From contig LSRX01000430.1 of the NCBI GenBank assembly GCA_001939145.1, positions 349,859 through 413,858 on the forward strand: DNA of 64,000 nucleotides. The letters are read 5' to 3'. The stretch's first letter is position 1. Each line of letters begins with the position of its first letter. A program made the position numbers and the translations under genes. Shown here piece after piece: positions 36,013-48,998 of this stretch. The stretch is from Symbiodinium microadriaticum. Taxonomy: Eukaryota > Sar > Dinophyceae > Suessiales > Symbiodiniaceae. Below the pieces are notes generated by a model. It saw only the letters and a list, made by a program, of their open reading frames with translations, made no database searches and was not told where the DNA came from.

Positions 36013-37445
36013 CTACAGAATCGGGTCGAACTTCTCATCTGCCTTCATGATGCGCGCAGCGATCCTGTCAGGCATTGCGGCATGGTGGGTACTGTAGGTG
36101 TCGTAGCAGGGAGGCCCGGGAGCCGGTTTAGGAGACAATCCAGTCACTTGTGGCGGCCTCTTCCGCAGGGTCGGCATGTCTTCCTCGCGGGCTTAAAACG
36201 CCCCCAGCACAGCACGACAACGCAGTGAGACAAGCCTGGTCGAATCCCAACGACTTCCCGGCAGACAAGCAGTCTGCAAAGAAGCAGGTGAAAACGCCAC
36301 AGTCGTACCTGGCTGTGCCAGGGGCATTAAATGGCGCTGCTGCCTGTCAGCCGCTCAGAACCCTCCCGAACCCCTGCCGCGAACTATTGTGACATGATAG
36401 TCGCCAAGGCGCCCATTACGCTGTTGTGGCACCGGAGGCTCCGGGATCAAAAGCTTCCAGTCGTCCACACCTGCATTGCTTCACAACACGCATCGTGTTG
36501 CAAGGAGCAGCATGGTGGAATAAGCTCAACATAGCGCAAAGGTGTCTCGTTGTCAGCACCTTGGAGATCTTTGCTCTTCTTGGCCTGCAAGGGTGCATCA
36601 GTGTTGATGAGTTGATGAAATGTGACATCCCAAAACCACCTAATTGTACTCGTAGTAAAGGCTTGCACGCAAGGTCTTTAAGTCACCAATACGCTCCGAC
36701 GGATGCGCTATGTGACAACTGTGCCGAAGTACACGTAACGTCGCACAGCGAAAGCTTCAAGTCCTTGTGCTCGTCAGCCAGATAGCGGCGGAGGAAAGCC
36801 ACGAAGTTGGACGGCGGATTGCCTCAGCACGCGCGGTAACCAGCGAGATGCGATAGCGGCATAAGGCACGTCATCCTAGAACATCGGCCAATGCAATGCA
36901 GGCACTGAACATCGAGTCGAAGTAGCGAAAACCTTTTTCCCTCATGTCGATAGCCCCCATCGACCAATGAGTGTCGGCAATGTTCATCGGGAATATGACA
37001 TAATCCATTTCGAAGATGTCCACCTTTGCCTTTATTGTCCACCTCCTCACTTCTTTGTAGTTGTATTCCTCCAGGGCGATTCAGGCTAGAGCATGAAACG
37101 CTCTGACTTAGCTGCGTTGTTGAGCTTAACTGCAGCACCCGATGAATCCTTGTTGTTGCCACTGAGCTTGGGCCAGAAGAACGAGTTGGTGAACCAGCTC
37201 TTTGGCGATGATGCCACTGTTTTGCTCCGTTCCTTTCGGAATTTTGGTATGCAAGCTCCAGGTCCAGACTTCACGCTCAAACTCCACATTCCTTCTGCAT
37301 GGTCCCCTGCACACGACGCCCCTGTAGCAGCCATTGCATTCCGAAATGTTCCGAGGTCACCCTGCCTGCAGCAACTTGTAGTAGAAGTTGATGACTTCGT
37401 CATTCAGCCACTCTCCCGGCCGCAGGCACTCTAGTTGCCTGAGAC
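36013..37445 (-). CDS. Ulp1/SENP-type SUMO (or NEDD8) cysteine protease
   Basis: A C48-family catalytic domain is spread over six minus-strand exons in different frames. Exon i, 37438-37366: LRPGEWLNDEVINFYYKLLQ, the classic entry helix. Exon ii, about 37350-37150: SWFTNSFFWPKLSGNN. Exon iii, about 37078-36890: EEYNYKEVRRWTIKAKVDIF, then NIADTHWSMGAIDM and RYFDSMF, supplying catalytic His (HW) and Asp (FDS). Exon iv, about 36820-36745: FVAFLRRYLADEHKDLKLSL. Exon v, about 36312-36235: RYDCGVFTCFFADCLSAG, with the nucleophile Cys codon at 36299-36301. Exon vi, about 36080-36013: MPDRIAARIMKADEKFDPIL and stop TAG. The family removes SUMO from targets, usually in the nucleus. The oxyanion-hole Gln just before DCG was not located and may be in an undetected exon. 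A nuclear-signal exon at 39318 may be the N-terminus. Confidence 0.87.
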
Positions 37446-37643
37446 ACATGCGAACTCGTGCAGGTTCCTTGGAATAGTCATAACACGACAAAAGTACAAA
37501 TGCGTTTCAAGAAAGCTTCAGAAAACCTTCGATACTATTCCAGGGTCCCAACGGCCCTGCCCCCGTCTTTGCATTTCCGCAACCATTGTTGGTATTGCGT
37601 CCCCAAAGGTGAGGAGGGACCCCAATAGTGTGATGACACTTCC

Positions 37644-38709
37644 TTAGGGTAGGCATTCCACGCGCTTGCCGTCAATACTGAAGGCTCGCTCCCCGGTTGC
37701 TTGACTGTAAATGATGGCTGTTTCTTCGGGGTTAATGACTAATCCATGGCGGGACAACTCTGTTTCGAGTTCCGAAAGCGTTGCTTGTTTGTTCAGGGGG
37801 AGGGGGGGCCACGTGATTCCCCCAGCTTGTATGCTTGCAGAGTGCATTGTCCAGGGCTTAAGGGCCGTAAGGGCAGCGAAGACGACCGGGGAGTCGGGAA
37901 GAGCCTCTTGTCTAACTCCATTGGCCTCCATTCAACCTCAGTGAAGCAAAATCTCAGTCTCCCCGCTGCGATGTTGAGACTGAGATTGCTTGGAGGAGAG
38001 CTGTCCAAAGTCTCGCTTCCCATGGTTGCCCTGTGGGGTCAACTTGTCCTCCCGGCTTGATCCCCGCCACTTTGTCGGCTATGAGGCTGGCCATGCTTGT
38101 TTGGCTGACTGAATCAAAGGCCTTTTTGATGTCCAGATCCATGTCCCCACCCCCCCAGTCTTTAGCCATGCTGACTCCTCTCCTGAGGGTAGCCAGTAGG
38201 TCAATACCCTGTCTTCCTGATCGCGACCACTGTAATTTCCCCCCTTGCTGTATTTGGTCACCGGCTCGCCCTAGCAGGAGTTGAGCCAATAGTTTGAGGA
38301 TGGTAGAGCTCAATGCGATTTTGGGGCTCCGAATTTTTTGGTCGGAGCGCCGTGAGTCCCTTGCCCGCCCCTGTATAGATTGCTCCTTTATAGAGAATGT
38401 TGTTGAGCTCGTGCAGGATAATCCGTTCCCATTGTGGGTGTTGTGGCATGGCTCTCACTGCCTCGTGCAAGATCCCATCTGGTCCACAACTTTTTTGTTG
38501 TTTGCCCATCTGCTGACTGCCGTCTGTACCTCCCGAGCCTCCCCCGCCTCAAAAAGTCGCCAGGGCGCTTTTTGCACAGTCTTTCCAATGCCTCGCTCTC
38601 CCTGCTTGCTTGCTTGTTTGCTTGCTTGGCATCTGGAGTGTCGGGTCAGAGCCTTCCACTCCTGCGCCTTTCGCGCTACACCGTGGTCCGCCGAATTAAC
38701 TGAAAGTCA
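37644..38709 (-). mobile_element. Dead LINE-like (non-LTR) retrotransposon fragment
   Basis: Minus-strand reverse-transcriptase pieces lie in several frames. At 38509-38258 is SCGPDGILHEAVRAM, the usual RT entry region, then RIELYHP. At 38310-37960 is TILKLLAQLLLGRAG, then RQGIDLLATLRRGVSMAKDW and motif A, DLDIKKAFDSV. At 37931-37644 is LPDSPVVFAALTA, then LETELSRHGLVINPEETAII. The catalytic ADD box expected before the last block is missing, and frames shift at least twice, so it is inactive. No endonuclease domain or poly(A) tail was found. It has the same orientation as the protease gene and sits immediately upstream of, or inside, that gene. Confidence 0.75.
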
Positions 38710-39099
38710 GAAATGGATGGGAGGCTCGCTGCTGTGGACAAGTCCCCGAACATCAACAAACACATACCCGTCCCTTTAACATGTACAAGCACATGAAGGG
38801 CGTCCCCCAGGTGTCTCACGACGCGCCGGGACGGACAGCACAGGAAGCTCTTCGGAAAGAGGGGCGTTTCTCAACGAAACCAAAAGGTCAAAAGGAGGCA
38901 AGTTACAAGTTGTGGACTGAAAAAGAGCGTACGCCCCCGGAGTGGAAGGAGTGAAAGGATTGAAAGTCGTGTCAGGGTCGTCTGTCTACGATCCCCGACA
39001 GTGCAGGTTACAGGAAAGAAAGAGACAGGGGGGATAACTCACTGCATCCCAAACAAGCCCAGACAACATATGACGCCCTCTCCCTCTCTGATTTGACAC

Positions 39100-39318
39100 T
39101 CAGAAAGACAGAATGAGTCGACCGACGGCCTTCGGGTCACCTCCACACTGAAGCGTGAGGCGACGACCTTCGTGCAGAGTGCAGATTTCCACGGCTTTGC
39201 CGTGACTCTCGCCAACCCACCTGGCCTCATCCCCACTGCCCTGTCCAAACAAGGCGTCCTCCGCCAACTTCTCCTCCTCTGGTGTGATTGGCGGCACGCG
39301 ACGCTTCTTCTTTGGCAT
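39100..39318 (-). CDS. Small exon with nuclear-localisation start, possible N-terminus of the Ulp1-like gene
   Basis: A 72-residue frame begins at ATG 39318 with MPKKKRRVPPITPEEEKLAE and continues DEARWVGESHGKAVEICTLH to GGDPKAVGRLILSF. The PKKKRR run is a textbook nuclear signal. It is same-strand and lies upstream of the retrotransposon and the protease domain. If it is the first exon, the LINE sits in an intron. It could equally be a separate small gene. No other domain seen. Confidence 0.42.
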   Translation of the reverse strand: MPKKKRRVPPITPEEEKLAEDALFGQGSGDEARWVGESHGKAVEICTLHEGRRLTLQCGGDPKAVGRLILSF

Positions 39319-40630
39319 CTTCCTTCAGTTCTGCAGTCTGCACTCCAAGAAGCATAATTGCTTACAGGATTTTTTGCGAATAGAGACTGCATCGAGTTGC
39401 ATTCCACATGCTGAGAGCTGCTCCATGCCCACTAGTCTCACTTTGGCCAAAAGCGCACGCAGAACAAATTTAACGAGACCGAGGACTGAATTCGATTTCG
39501 AACTGACACGGGTGGGAGCTGAGTCAGAAGACCCTGCAGTCTTTCAAGCAGCAAATCACAGAGGGTCATTGAGAGCATCGCCGAGTCGGAAAGCATTCGA
39601 TTACGAAGGTAGCTCCGTAGTGTCACTTCTAAGGCGCTATCAGCATCATATCTCTTGTTCCGTAGACTCTTCTGAGGGCTATGCTGTGTATATCAACCGC
39701 AGGCATCTTATGGCAGCTTCTATGTATTCTCGGGTGCCTCAACTTGCTTTTGGCTGTGGCGTCTTGTGGGCGTTAGGTTGCTCGGTGTGTTTTCACTTCG
39801 CAGCCTTTCGGCTTCTGCGTGTTTCGGCTTCCCTGCTTTAGAGGCTTTAGTGTGTCAACCTTTTCCGACTCCAGTTTCTATCGCGAGCAGCCGATTCTAA
39901 TAAGGTTGAACAGAGCTTCCCCTCAGTCCCTGAAGCCCATGTCTGGTGTCGAAGGTCTGGAGGGCATACGCAGCCAAGGGCCAAGGGTGTAAACAGGAAG
40001 GCAGCTAAGCAAGACAACACAGGGCTGTAAGCCTAGCGACATTGCGTTGGGTTTTGCCAAGAGGAAATGCCGAGCCACAGCGCTGCTAGGAGTCGCAGGA
40101 GTTCCAGGCCTGATGCCTCCGCCTCCTGCAGCCCGGGACGAGATGCGGGCCTGCTGCTTGATGTTCTCGGATACAACATATCAGGTGATCAGCAATTGAG
40201 CCACCGCCAGTGCACGGTTCTCCTCCTTCTGCGAGGGTGGCCGAAGTTCGGCATCTGGCACTGCGGAAGACAGCCAGCCTTGGGACAGTGGTGCTATTGG
40301 CCTTCCCACTATACAGAAAAGCCTTGCGGCTTCGTCTTGCGATGTCTTGCACGCACACACACACACAAACACTTCAGAAGCCTAGCCCTGGTGTAGACCG
40401 TGTGCCGAGCCACAACCACACAAATGCGCATGATTGTGCATGTATGGATCTCTCTATACTACATCAACAGCAGCAGCCGTATTCATCAGGCCCCTGGACG
40501 CAATTCTCAGACATGAAGCTTGCATACTCGGCATATCCCAGGTATCGAGGTCGAGATCTTAGCCAGCCGTCTCGCACGTCCTCACGGCAAATCAAGTATG
40601 GAACCAGCGCACCAGAGCGAGAAAGGACAG
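39319..40630. other. No gene recognised
   Basis: Open frames on the plus strand at 39284-39841 and 40067-40653 lack recognisable folds and run against the local strand bias. A CA microsatellite lies at about 40351-40372. Confidence 0.35.
40351..40372. repeat. CA microsatellite
   Basis: Short run of CA dinucleotides. Confidence 0.85.
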
Positions 40631-40639
40631 CCGGAATCA

Positions 40640-41560
40640 GCAAGCTCACATGAGGCACTGCAACTTAACAGTTGAAAAATCTGGTCTGGTTTCAGGCGGT
40701 CCTTGCCATAAGCAGAAGCTGCTCGCTTGGAGTAGGGGATGTCCCACTGCAGAGTGCCAGGTGGCGGAATTCGAAGAGACTGCGTCGGACTTGGAGCAAG
40801 CGGCTGCCTTGGCGCATGTCTTGGACCGCGGGTGCACAACATCCCAGATAGCTGCAGAGATGCTGCATCAAAGCTCCTGCTATTGTCCCAGGAGGAATGT
40901 CCTGACTGGGCGCTAGAGTCCTGCCGTAAGCCATTGCAAACATCATCAAACGAGCACTTCCTTGCATCGGCTGCGGCAACTTTTGCAGTGCCCCTTGTGA
41001 CACTGTCAGGAAGCCGAATCTCCTGGATGCCGCGCGCAGGGACAGAAGCCGCGCGGCACAGCCAGGCCATTTTGCAGGTAGCGCCTCCAGCATCGCACCT
41101 GTCGGAACGAGGGTCTCCGTTGCCACCCGGGTTGTGCTCTTGCTGCTGCTTCTACACCGTGGACAGGTTAGTTGGAGACATCTGCTGCAGTGCTCAATCT
41201 CATGATGCGTCTCATGTGTCTCATAAGAAAAAATGTTGAATTCATCCGTTGCTGATTTCTTGGCTGGCCGCAACTCGACACGGATGTGGTTCAAGGTGAC
41301 AGAAAACCGTAAGGATCCGTAAGGTCTGAAGCCCGACCGATCTGAGAGCCTTCCTCCTCTTCCTCCCCTCGTGGCGGGGGCGGCTCAATGGCCGCTTGCA
41401 GCAGCTGATGGGCACGGCGAAATCTCTTCGAGACTGCCTGGCAGAGAAATAGCAAAGGAAAACGGCGGCGGCGGCGGATCTGTCCTGCTCGGCGTGAGTG
41501 GATCTCACCGGCCTCGCCCAGCTCCAAGGAGCTACAACGCCGTTTCCGCGGCACTGCCAT
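40640..41560 (-). CDS. Unidentified gene with basic N-terminus
   Basis: A first exon appears to start at ATG 41560 (MAVPRKRRCSSLELGEAGEI), runs through an Arg-rich helix and AHQLLQAAIEPPPPRGEEEE, and ends near TDPYGFL before a GT donor near 41305. A second open stretch, about 41040-40650, reads IQEIRLPDSVTRGTAKVAAA, then Ser/Pro-rich sequence. In the overlapping frame MFAMAYGRTLAPSQDIPPGT is also plausible. The first exon carries a nuclear-signal-like PRKRR. No family recognised. Confidence 0.4.
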
Positions 41561-41994
41561 TGCAGCTTTTGGCAAAACTGCTGCGGAAATCACTAAAAGC
41601 TGATTGAAGCCCCGCTTGTAATGTGGCCAGTTTCACTACACCAGGGCTGCTCAGCCAACCGCCGCTGTCGATTTAGGCTGGGTGGGATGTCTTGAATTCC
41701 CGTCAAGCTTCCCGAAAAGAACGAGAATGTTCGTGTCTCCTGTGAATTACTCTCACCCTCGCCATGTCCGAGCAACAAGTGACAGCGGCAGTCGTGTGGA
41801 TGCTATTCAACGTGTGGCTGGGCCGGTCTCGACCGGAGCAACTTCCGTGTTTCTGTGACCCATCCAGACGAAGCCATGTGCACTATTTGCATTGCAGACA
41901 CCACGCCCTCATTTGACGAAACACGCTGACCGCCTGCTCTTTGTAGGACCCGGGATCAAGGATCCAGTGCGATGCTTCCTGGTAACAGAACAAA

Positions 41995-42195
41995 CAGACT
42001 TTCCTCGCTACTTGCTCGGTCTTGCTTATGACCTTTTAGGGTGCAAACAACCCCGGCTTGGGCTAACCCCAGCATACCCACGCCGTTTTGACCTAGCAAA
42101 ATATCGCAGCAGGTTGGAATGCCGGCATGACATCGTGCCTCGACTGCATCGATGGCTGCTCGCAGTTCTTCCGCAGTGGAGCGTCTGCACACGAG
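41995..42195 (-). CDS. Unidentified exon
   Basis: The minus strand reads STAEELRAAIDAVEARCHAG, then LLGQNGVGMLGLAQAGVVC and KGHKQDRASSEE, with strong coding character. It is bounded by likely splice sites and shows no recognised family. It lies downstream of pirin on the same strand and may belong to the next gene. Confidence 0.4.
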
Positions 42196-42707
42196 CAGAA
42201 TAATTATTTGCAGCTGTACTGGTATTAATCTCTGCCAAGTATAAACCCTTGTACCACTAGTCTGGCTGCTGTGTTTCTTCGAGCACCTAAGAAGCTGCTA
42301 CATGAAGTGCGGTGATTCAACCCCAGCGCACGGAGAGCTCGCCACACAATAAGACATGCGACAGTCTGAGACAAGGCAGCTGCTCTAGAGCTTGGGCTGA
42401 AGGGCCCCCCACCCTGCCAGGAGAGTGCGGGCTGTTGCCGCCCGGTCGCGCAGCGCGTCCTGCATTCCAGCGGCAACTCGAAGGCAGAACTGCGGCCACT
42501 GACTAGATTCTACTAGATTTATGAGACTAAGCAAGCCATTGGGAGTGGGAGCTTGGGACAAAACCCACACGCTTTTTCAGGATGGGCTTTGCTAGCCTGA
42601 CTGAGGCTGGCCAAGGCTGTCGGTGTCATTGTGATTGTTCCCAATGTGCAGAAACAAGAGACGGAGTGCCAGGCAGCTTTTGATAATCTATATACATTGG
42701 CAGCATC

Positions 42708-44492
42708 TCAGCGCCTCAAAGCATCTGCCATTTTGCCCCAGTGGTTCGTAACGGTGGACAACCAAGTGGCATCGTCATCGGTGTGGTCCCAACTCGGCCC
42801 GAAATAGCCTCGTCGCAAATCTCGATTGGCTAGGGCCAGCTCTGCATCCGAGTTCCTGGAACTGTTCGGCAGTTGGGACAAAAAAACAGTTAGGCCTGAA
42901 GCTCTTGCAAGTGACTAGTGACTGGACCAGACGAGGCCAAGTGTCATGATGATGTTCGAGCCCATGGCTACTGGCTCCTGCAGAGGCGCGCCAGCCAGGA
43001 TAAGGACTTCTGCAGCCTCTTTCTGGCTTGCTGCCAGCTTGAGCTCCTCATCAATCTCCTTGGATAGGGATGTCTCAGACTTTACAGCATCTGATTCAAG
43101 CCGTCAGCACGTCCAGTTCAATTGCTCCGTGCGAGTTTCAGGCTCTGGTATAGTACTGTTGGTTCCTTCACTGCCTTGACCTGAGTGTCTGGTGGATTCC
43201 CTGATCCTAGACACTCCTGCACCGTTGAATCCTCCTTCTTGGCTTGTTCTGGGACCACCCGCCCACACCTGCATTCCTTCGCACTGCCCACTATGCGCAT
43301 CATCGTGCATCTCTGCCCCGATGTTGCTGAGGCTCTGCACGGGTGAGGGTCGCCGTGTGATGGACGGGAAGCGTCTCGTCGCCCAGAATGGCCTCGCCCT
43401 TGCGCATGTACAGCAAGCAGCTCCATGTGGCCGGCTTGGGCCAGGTCCACACCTGCAAAAACAGCCGATTACCCGCTTTACCCAATTTAGGCGCCCGAAT
43501 GCAAGCTGAGAAGCTGCTCCAGGTTGCAAGGTGACGTGAAGGATCGCCATATCCGAGAATGTCTCAATCGGGCTGCGGACACCATCGGCTTCACCTGCAA
43601 CGATGCGTACCGATACTCCTGGAGCAGGCTCCACCGTAGGCACCGGTCCACGCTCGTGAACTTCAGTCAGCATTCCTCCAAGCTTTGAAGCGGAAAAGCT
43701 CTCGGCGGTGTCGGAACTTCCAAGCATCTGCATTCGAGGGTTGGTGTACTTATCTGCTTTGGGAAGGTTGACCCAGATTTGGAAGAGCTCCTGGTCAGAG
43801 CTCTCCAAAGCTTCACCTGTTCGCCACATTTCCTCATGCAACATTCCACTTCCAGCAGTCATCCACTGTACTGCGGCATCTGCGCCGCTTCCACTGGAAT
43901 CTTTTGGTGCGCCATACGACTTCTTGACACCCAAAGAGTCACGATGCACAAGTCCGCCTCGAAGGACATAGGTGACTGTCTCAAAGCCCCGATGTGGGTG
44001 GGCTGGGAAGCCTTCCGGCAACAAGAACCGGAACAGGTAACGGAACGGATCGAAGGCGTTGAAGGAGTGGCGATGGTGCGCGACCAGTAGGAACGGGTCG
44101 GATGCTGCGGTGTCGCGAAAGATCATGGGGCAAACACGGCCTCCAAATCGATCTTCGAGCCATGCCCCGACGCTTGGTTTGCCAAGCAAAAGGTCTAGCA
44201 AAATGTACACGATACCGAACCAGGCAGGCCACACTGGCAGCCTGGGGTGCTTCTCCATGTTCTCCACAGAGACCCCGGACGAAATCCCTGCAAGCTGCAC
44301 TCGTGAGTGTGAGACGCTCGTGGGCCTGGCTCCACTTTCCCCTCGCGCCAGTACAAACACCGTGCTGTCACCGGTCTGCCCTGCCCAACATGCGGCTGCA
44401 ATGAAGAGCGACAGCAACAAACGCTTGCGACGCTCGGCCATGCTATGCACGGAGTCTCCTTGCGAGCAGCGGATCTTCTTGCTGAGAGGCAT
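42708..44492 (-). CDS. Pirin-family bicupin with N-terminal leader
   Basis: Exons: about 44492-43500, 43452-43315, 43079-42942 and 42855-42708 (stop). The first cupin carries GFPAHPHRGFETVTYVLRGG and MTAGSGMLHEEM, so the iron ligands of pirin (two His of HPHRG, then His and Glu) are kept. QELFQIWVNLPKADKYTNPR follows. Exon 2 gives the second cupin (WSCLLYMRKGEAILGDE). Exon 3 has VLILAGAPLQEPVAMGSNII, and exon 4 ends with DAELALANRDLRRGYFGPSW. Pirins are iron proteins acting as transcription cofactors or quercetin dioxygenases. Before the cupin lies an unusual leader: MAERRKRLLLSLFIAAACWA (Met at 44441), a Ser/Arg/Gly-rich stretch with TVFVLA, then a second hydrophobic segment (AWFGIVYILLDLLLG). 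That order resembles the bipartite signal used by dinoflagellate plastid proteins, so plastid or secretory targeting is likely. Confidence 0.9.
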
Positions 44493-45660
44493 AGAGCTGT
44501 GAGTTGCTGGCTGTGGACATCGCAAGATATGAGACTGCGGGTGCCTAGTGATACGTTCTGCCCGTGAATGATACGTTAGACACATGTTACATCGATGCCC
44601 CCACTTGGGCCAGCATCGCGGCAGGCCTCTTGCCTCGGCATGGCCCCATGAACGTCGATTGCACATTCTCCGCGACTTGATTGGGTGTACGGTGCTCGTT
44701 GATTGTTCCGGAAGCTTCTCCGCTCATGGAAAACGACAGGGAGCTTGTGCCCTTTTCTGCTTGACCGCCATGGTTTACATAGATGCATGCTCTCCCCCCC
44801 CCAGCTTTGCCTGCGCGGCTTGTGGAGCTCCAACTCTTCGGCCTGCTCAGCAGCACTGGGTGCAACGGTCGCTTGGACCCTCCCGATCGAGCTTGCCATT
44901 GCACTGCAGTGACAAGGCATGAGATTCCCCCATGGGCAGGGTTCGCCTTTGGCAAGGAGCGCAGGGCACTTTTCGACCTCCCAAAGCGGAATGTGCTCTC
45001 TTCAAAAAGAACAGCAAACATGGCCTAATGCTTTGCCCTCCATTTATCCGAGCCCTTTTCAACATCTGTTGTGCTGTCATAGGGTCACCTAACTATGAGG
45101 TCACCTTGAAGATTCAAACTCCTCGGAACCCTGAACCCTTCTGACCCTACTGGCTCACTGGATCTCGCTGAGTCCCTGACAGCACGGAGTAGACGAATGC
45201 AAAGCTGCCGCCTTTCCTTTCAATTGCGGACGACGGGTCCGTGATACACCGGAGCTGCCAGTTGAGATCACTCCTAAGCCCCGCAAGCTGTCAGCTTTTC
45301 GACAAGAGCCAGCCTCTGCGACTGCCGGGGCTGCGCTCATGGCGGCAATGTGACTGAAATTGTGTAAATTACGGCTTAATTTTGTCCCTTTGGGAGGGTA
45401 ACGATGCAAATCCGCACAAAGCCACAAGTGGCTCTTGCAATGATAGTTTTGTCGATGCATTGGCGAAGCCCGTACCATAAAGCAGCAGGGAACTGCTCTT
45501 GCGGCTACAACGAACCACCGACCGCCCCATGGGTAAAACTTTGCTTGTGTACTCTCCCTGAAAGCTTTAGCTTTGCTCTGCAAGCCTGCGCCGACGCCGG
45601 GGGAAGTGCTTCGGGAGGCGTGGATATGTGTGGCATGCAGAACAAGAGATCGCGGCATTG
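44493..45660. other. No gene recognised
   Basis: All frames are fairly open in 44570-45020 on both strands, so strand cannot be judged. Nothing resembles a known fold. This holds the upstream flank of pirin. Confidence 0.35.
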
Positions 45661-45668
45661 CCGGTAGG

Positions 45669-46523
45669 TCATCCACTGCGCATTGTTTTCGTTGCAGAAA
45701 TCAACGACTCCATGAGTTCGCCCCAGTTCGGGCCTTGGATGTCGCATTCAGACGAGCACTCGGAAGAGCCCCCAGCGATCATGGGCAAACCTAGAAGTAG
45801 ATTTCTTGGCAGGCGGACGAGATGTGCGGCTCTGTTTGAGGGAACCTTTATCGACACAACCATGTGCTCGATGCCTGCAGGGCAGCCTTCTGGAGTGAGG
45901 CTGGGTGGGAAGTTCTGTAGTAGAGTGGCAGAGTTGTCCCAATAAGAGCACGCTAGACTCTGCTAAACTTTAGATTGGTACCTCACGGCTTTCTGGGGCA
46001 CTGGGCGTGGCCATCTGGTAGCGTGTCGGAGGATGCCACGGGAAAGCCTAGGTGCCGAGCATGGTGTATTGTGATGTATTGCACGCCATGCCTTCTAGAG
46101 GCCGCTAGCCACAGCAGAGGCATAACGATGGTTTGCAGTACTACGGCCACTTAACCTTCAGTCAACTCTAGTCTGTGGCTTGGCCCCGAGCTGTCCAAAG
46201 ACGTGCGGGTCAGCAGCTCCCAAACGCAACAAGCTGTCCACCATCGCCTTGTGCGGGATGGGAGAAATTGGGAAGTCCAGAGCTCGTACGGCATCGCTCC
46301 ACCCGCGAAATTTGGGGAATGCTTTCGCCAGGTCGCTCGGCGACGCAGAACGTGATCTGTGGCCTGCACGGGTCTCTTCGATCACCGGATACCACAATTG
46401 CATGGAACCTCCAAGACTGTGAGTCAATCTGCTAAAGCCGTGTCCGGGGACAGGCAAATTTCCCAGCCTCCGTTCCCCAAGCATGGTGTATGTAGTGCCC
46501 CCATGGGCTGTTGATCTCCTCAT
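45669..46523 (-). CDS. Possible exons of an unidentified gene
   Basis: Two minus-strand stretches look coding. About 46440-46158 reads LWYPVIEETRAGHRSRSASP, SDLAKAFPKFRGWSDAVRAL and MVDSLLRLGAADPHVFGQLG. About 45900-45670 reads HMVVSIKVPSNRAAHLVRLP, then NWGELMESLISATKTMRSG. The latter region is also open on the plus strand, so orientation rests on local bias. No family recognised. Confidence 0.3.
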
Positions 46524-47425
46524 CGGTTTGCTTTCACCGACTTCAAAACAAGCACTGCCTACGTTCGACGTTGCCAGTTATGCCAGTGACAGGGCCAGGG
46601 TATCCAGAGAACTCAAGCCAGGTGGCGGTCATGTTGACCACTGCAACGGCTGAACCTCACAGAGTCTGTCGATGCATAAGCGACGCGGTATCGACGGGCA
46701 GCTTCTAGAAGCCTAGAAGCACCAGCAGAAAATCAACTGGCCCGGCGCAGTATACGTTTAGTACAGGGGTTTGGCGCGAATTGAAATGCCAGGCTAAGCA
46801 GAAATCTCGCAGTCGAGGAGCTCTTGAAAGGTAACGAAATGCCAGAAGACGCCTCTGGATAACTTCCAGGAGCCAGTAGCTGTGACAGCACTCCCTGCTC
46901 ACCGGGCCACGTGGTCCACAACCTTACCTTGTGACTGGCATGCCTTGAGCATGGCTACACCGAAAGCAGCACGAACACTCATAGATGCAAACGAAGCAAA
47001 CTCCAGCACAGTACCACGTCCATCATCTCATCCAGCCGAGCATCCTTCTACGAGGCAAGTTTGCCGCTGCACTCAGCCACGTCTCGAAAAGCTGTCGAGA
47101 GCCTCGCTTGACTGGACTGCCGCTGTCGCACGTGAGGCGGTGGAGGACCAAACTAGAGAACGAGAGTCCTGAAAGCGGAGAGAGCAGCGAAATGAGATCG
47201 AACATCATTTCATCCATCCATCCATTCATGCATAATTCATAAACTCTTCTACAGACCCGTGTATACACCCCTTCATAAACCCTTCTTCTATAGATCCCTC
47301 CAATGCATTCCTATAAAACTTTTTGCAAGCCCTCGGCCGAGACGCTTGCACTAATGTACTGGCGGGATTCAGGACTGCGGCCGAAATCCGTTCTTTCCCC
47401 AACAAACTGCCGGGATTCAGAGATA
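46524..47425. other. No gene recognised
   Basis: Non-coding-looking DNA with a few CATC/CATTC simple repeats near 47200-47230, leading into the large microsatellite. Confidence 0.4.
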
Positions 47426-48310
<885 letters not shown>

Positions 48311-48479
48311 GCTACTAGTCGCCGTCGTTGTTGTTGTAATAGCTGTAGTAGTCGTAGTAGTGCTGGTAGTGGTAGTCCTGGTTGACAGGTAGTAGTACCA
48401 GCAGAGTAAAGTAGCAGTTGTAGTACAGTAGTCGTCGTCGTCGTGGTAGCAGTACGAAGTACGTACTACTGGTAGTCGT

Positions 48480-48525
48480 AGCGGCAGCAGCAGCAGCAGC
48501 AGCAGCAGCGGCGGCAGCAGGAGGT
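48480..48525. repeat. GCA/GCG trinucleotide run
   Basis: A run of GCA units following the compound satellite. It is probably part of the same unstable tract. Confidence 0.85.
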
Positions 48526-48998
48526 GATTTCTTGGGATTCTTTGCGGCTAGCATTGGGGCCCTTTCAACTTAAGAAATTTGGGTTAAGAAATCCAGGATT
48601 CCCTCACATCCCGAAATTCTTTTTACTAATCAAGGTGTGCACCAAAATCAAGAAATTGAGGCCCCCCTCACGAAAAACTAACTTTTTCTTAACCGGAGCT
48701 GTCGCTGCAGTAGTAGTCGTCGTCGTCGTCGTCGCAGAAGCGGCAAAGCCCGAATGCATGTCGCTAATTTGCTTTGTTAATCCTTGCGCAAGTCTTTTGA
48801 TCCTGAATGCATATGTTGATCCTTCAACCCATGTGAGGGATGGCCCCTACGGTAGCAAGCAACCGACTTCGAGACTCTCCTCTTCTTGCCGAAGCACTGA
48901 GGCAATCGGCGCGGACGAAGAAAACACCTATCATTCAGAGTGCAGCTAAAAGTTAAAAGTTGCTGTCGCGAAGGGCTACCTTGTGCTCTCTACGATGC

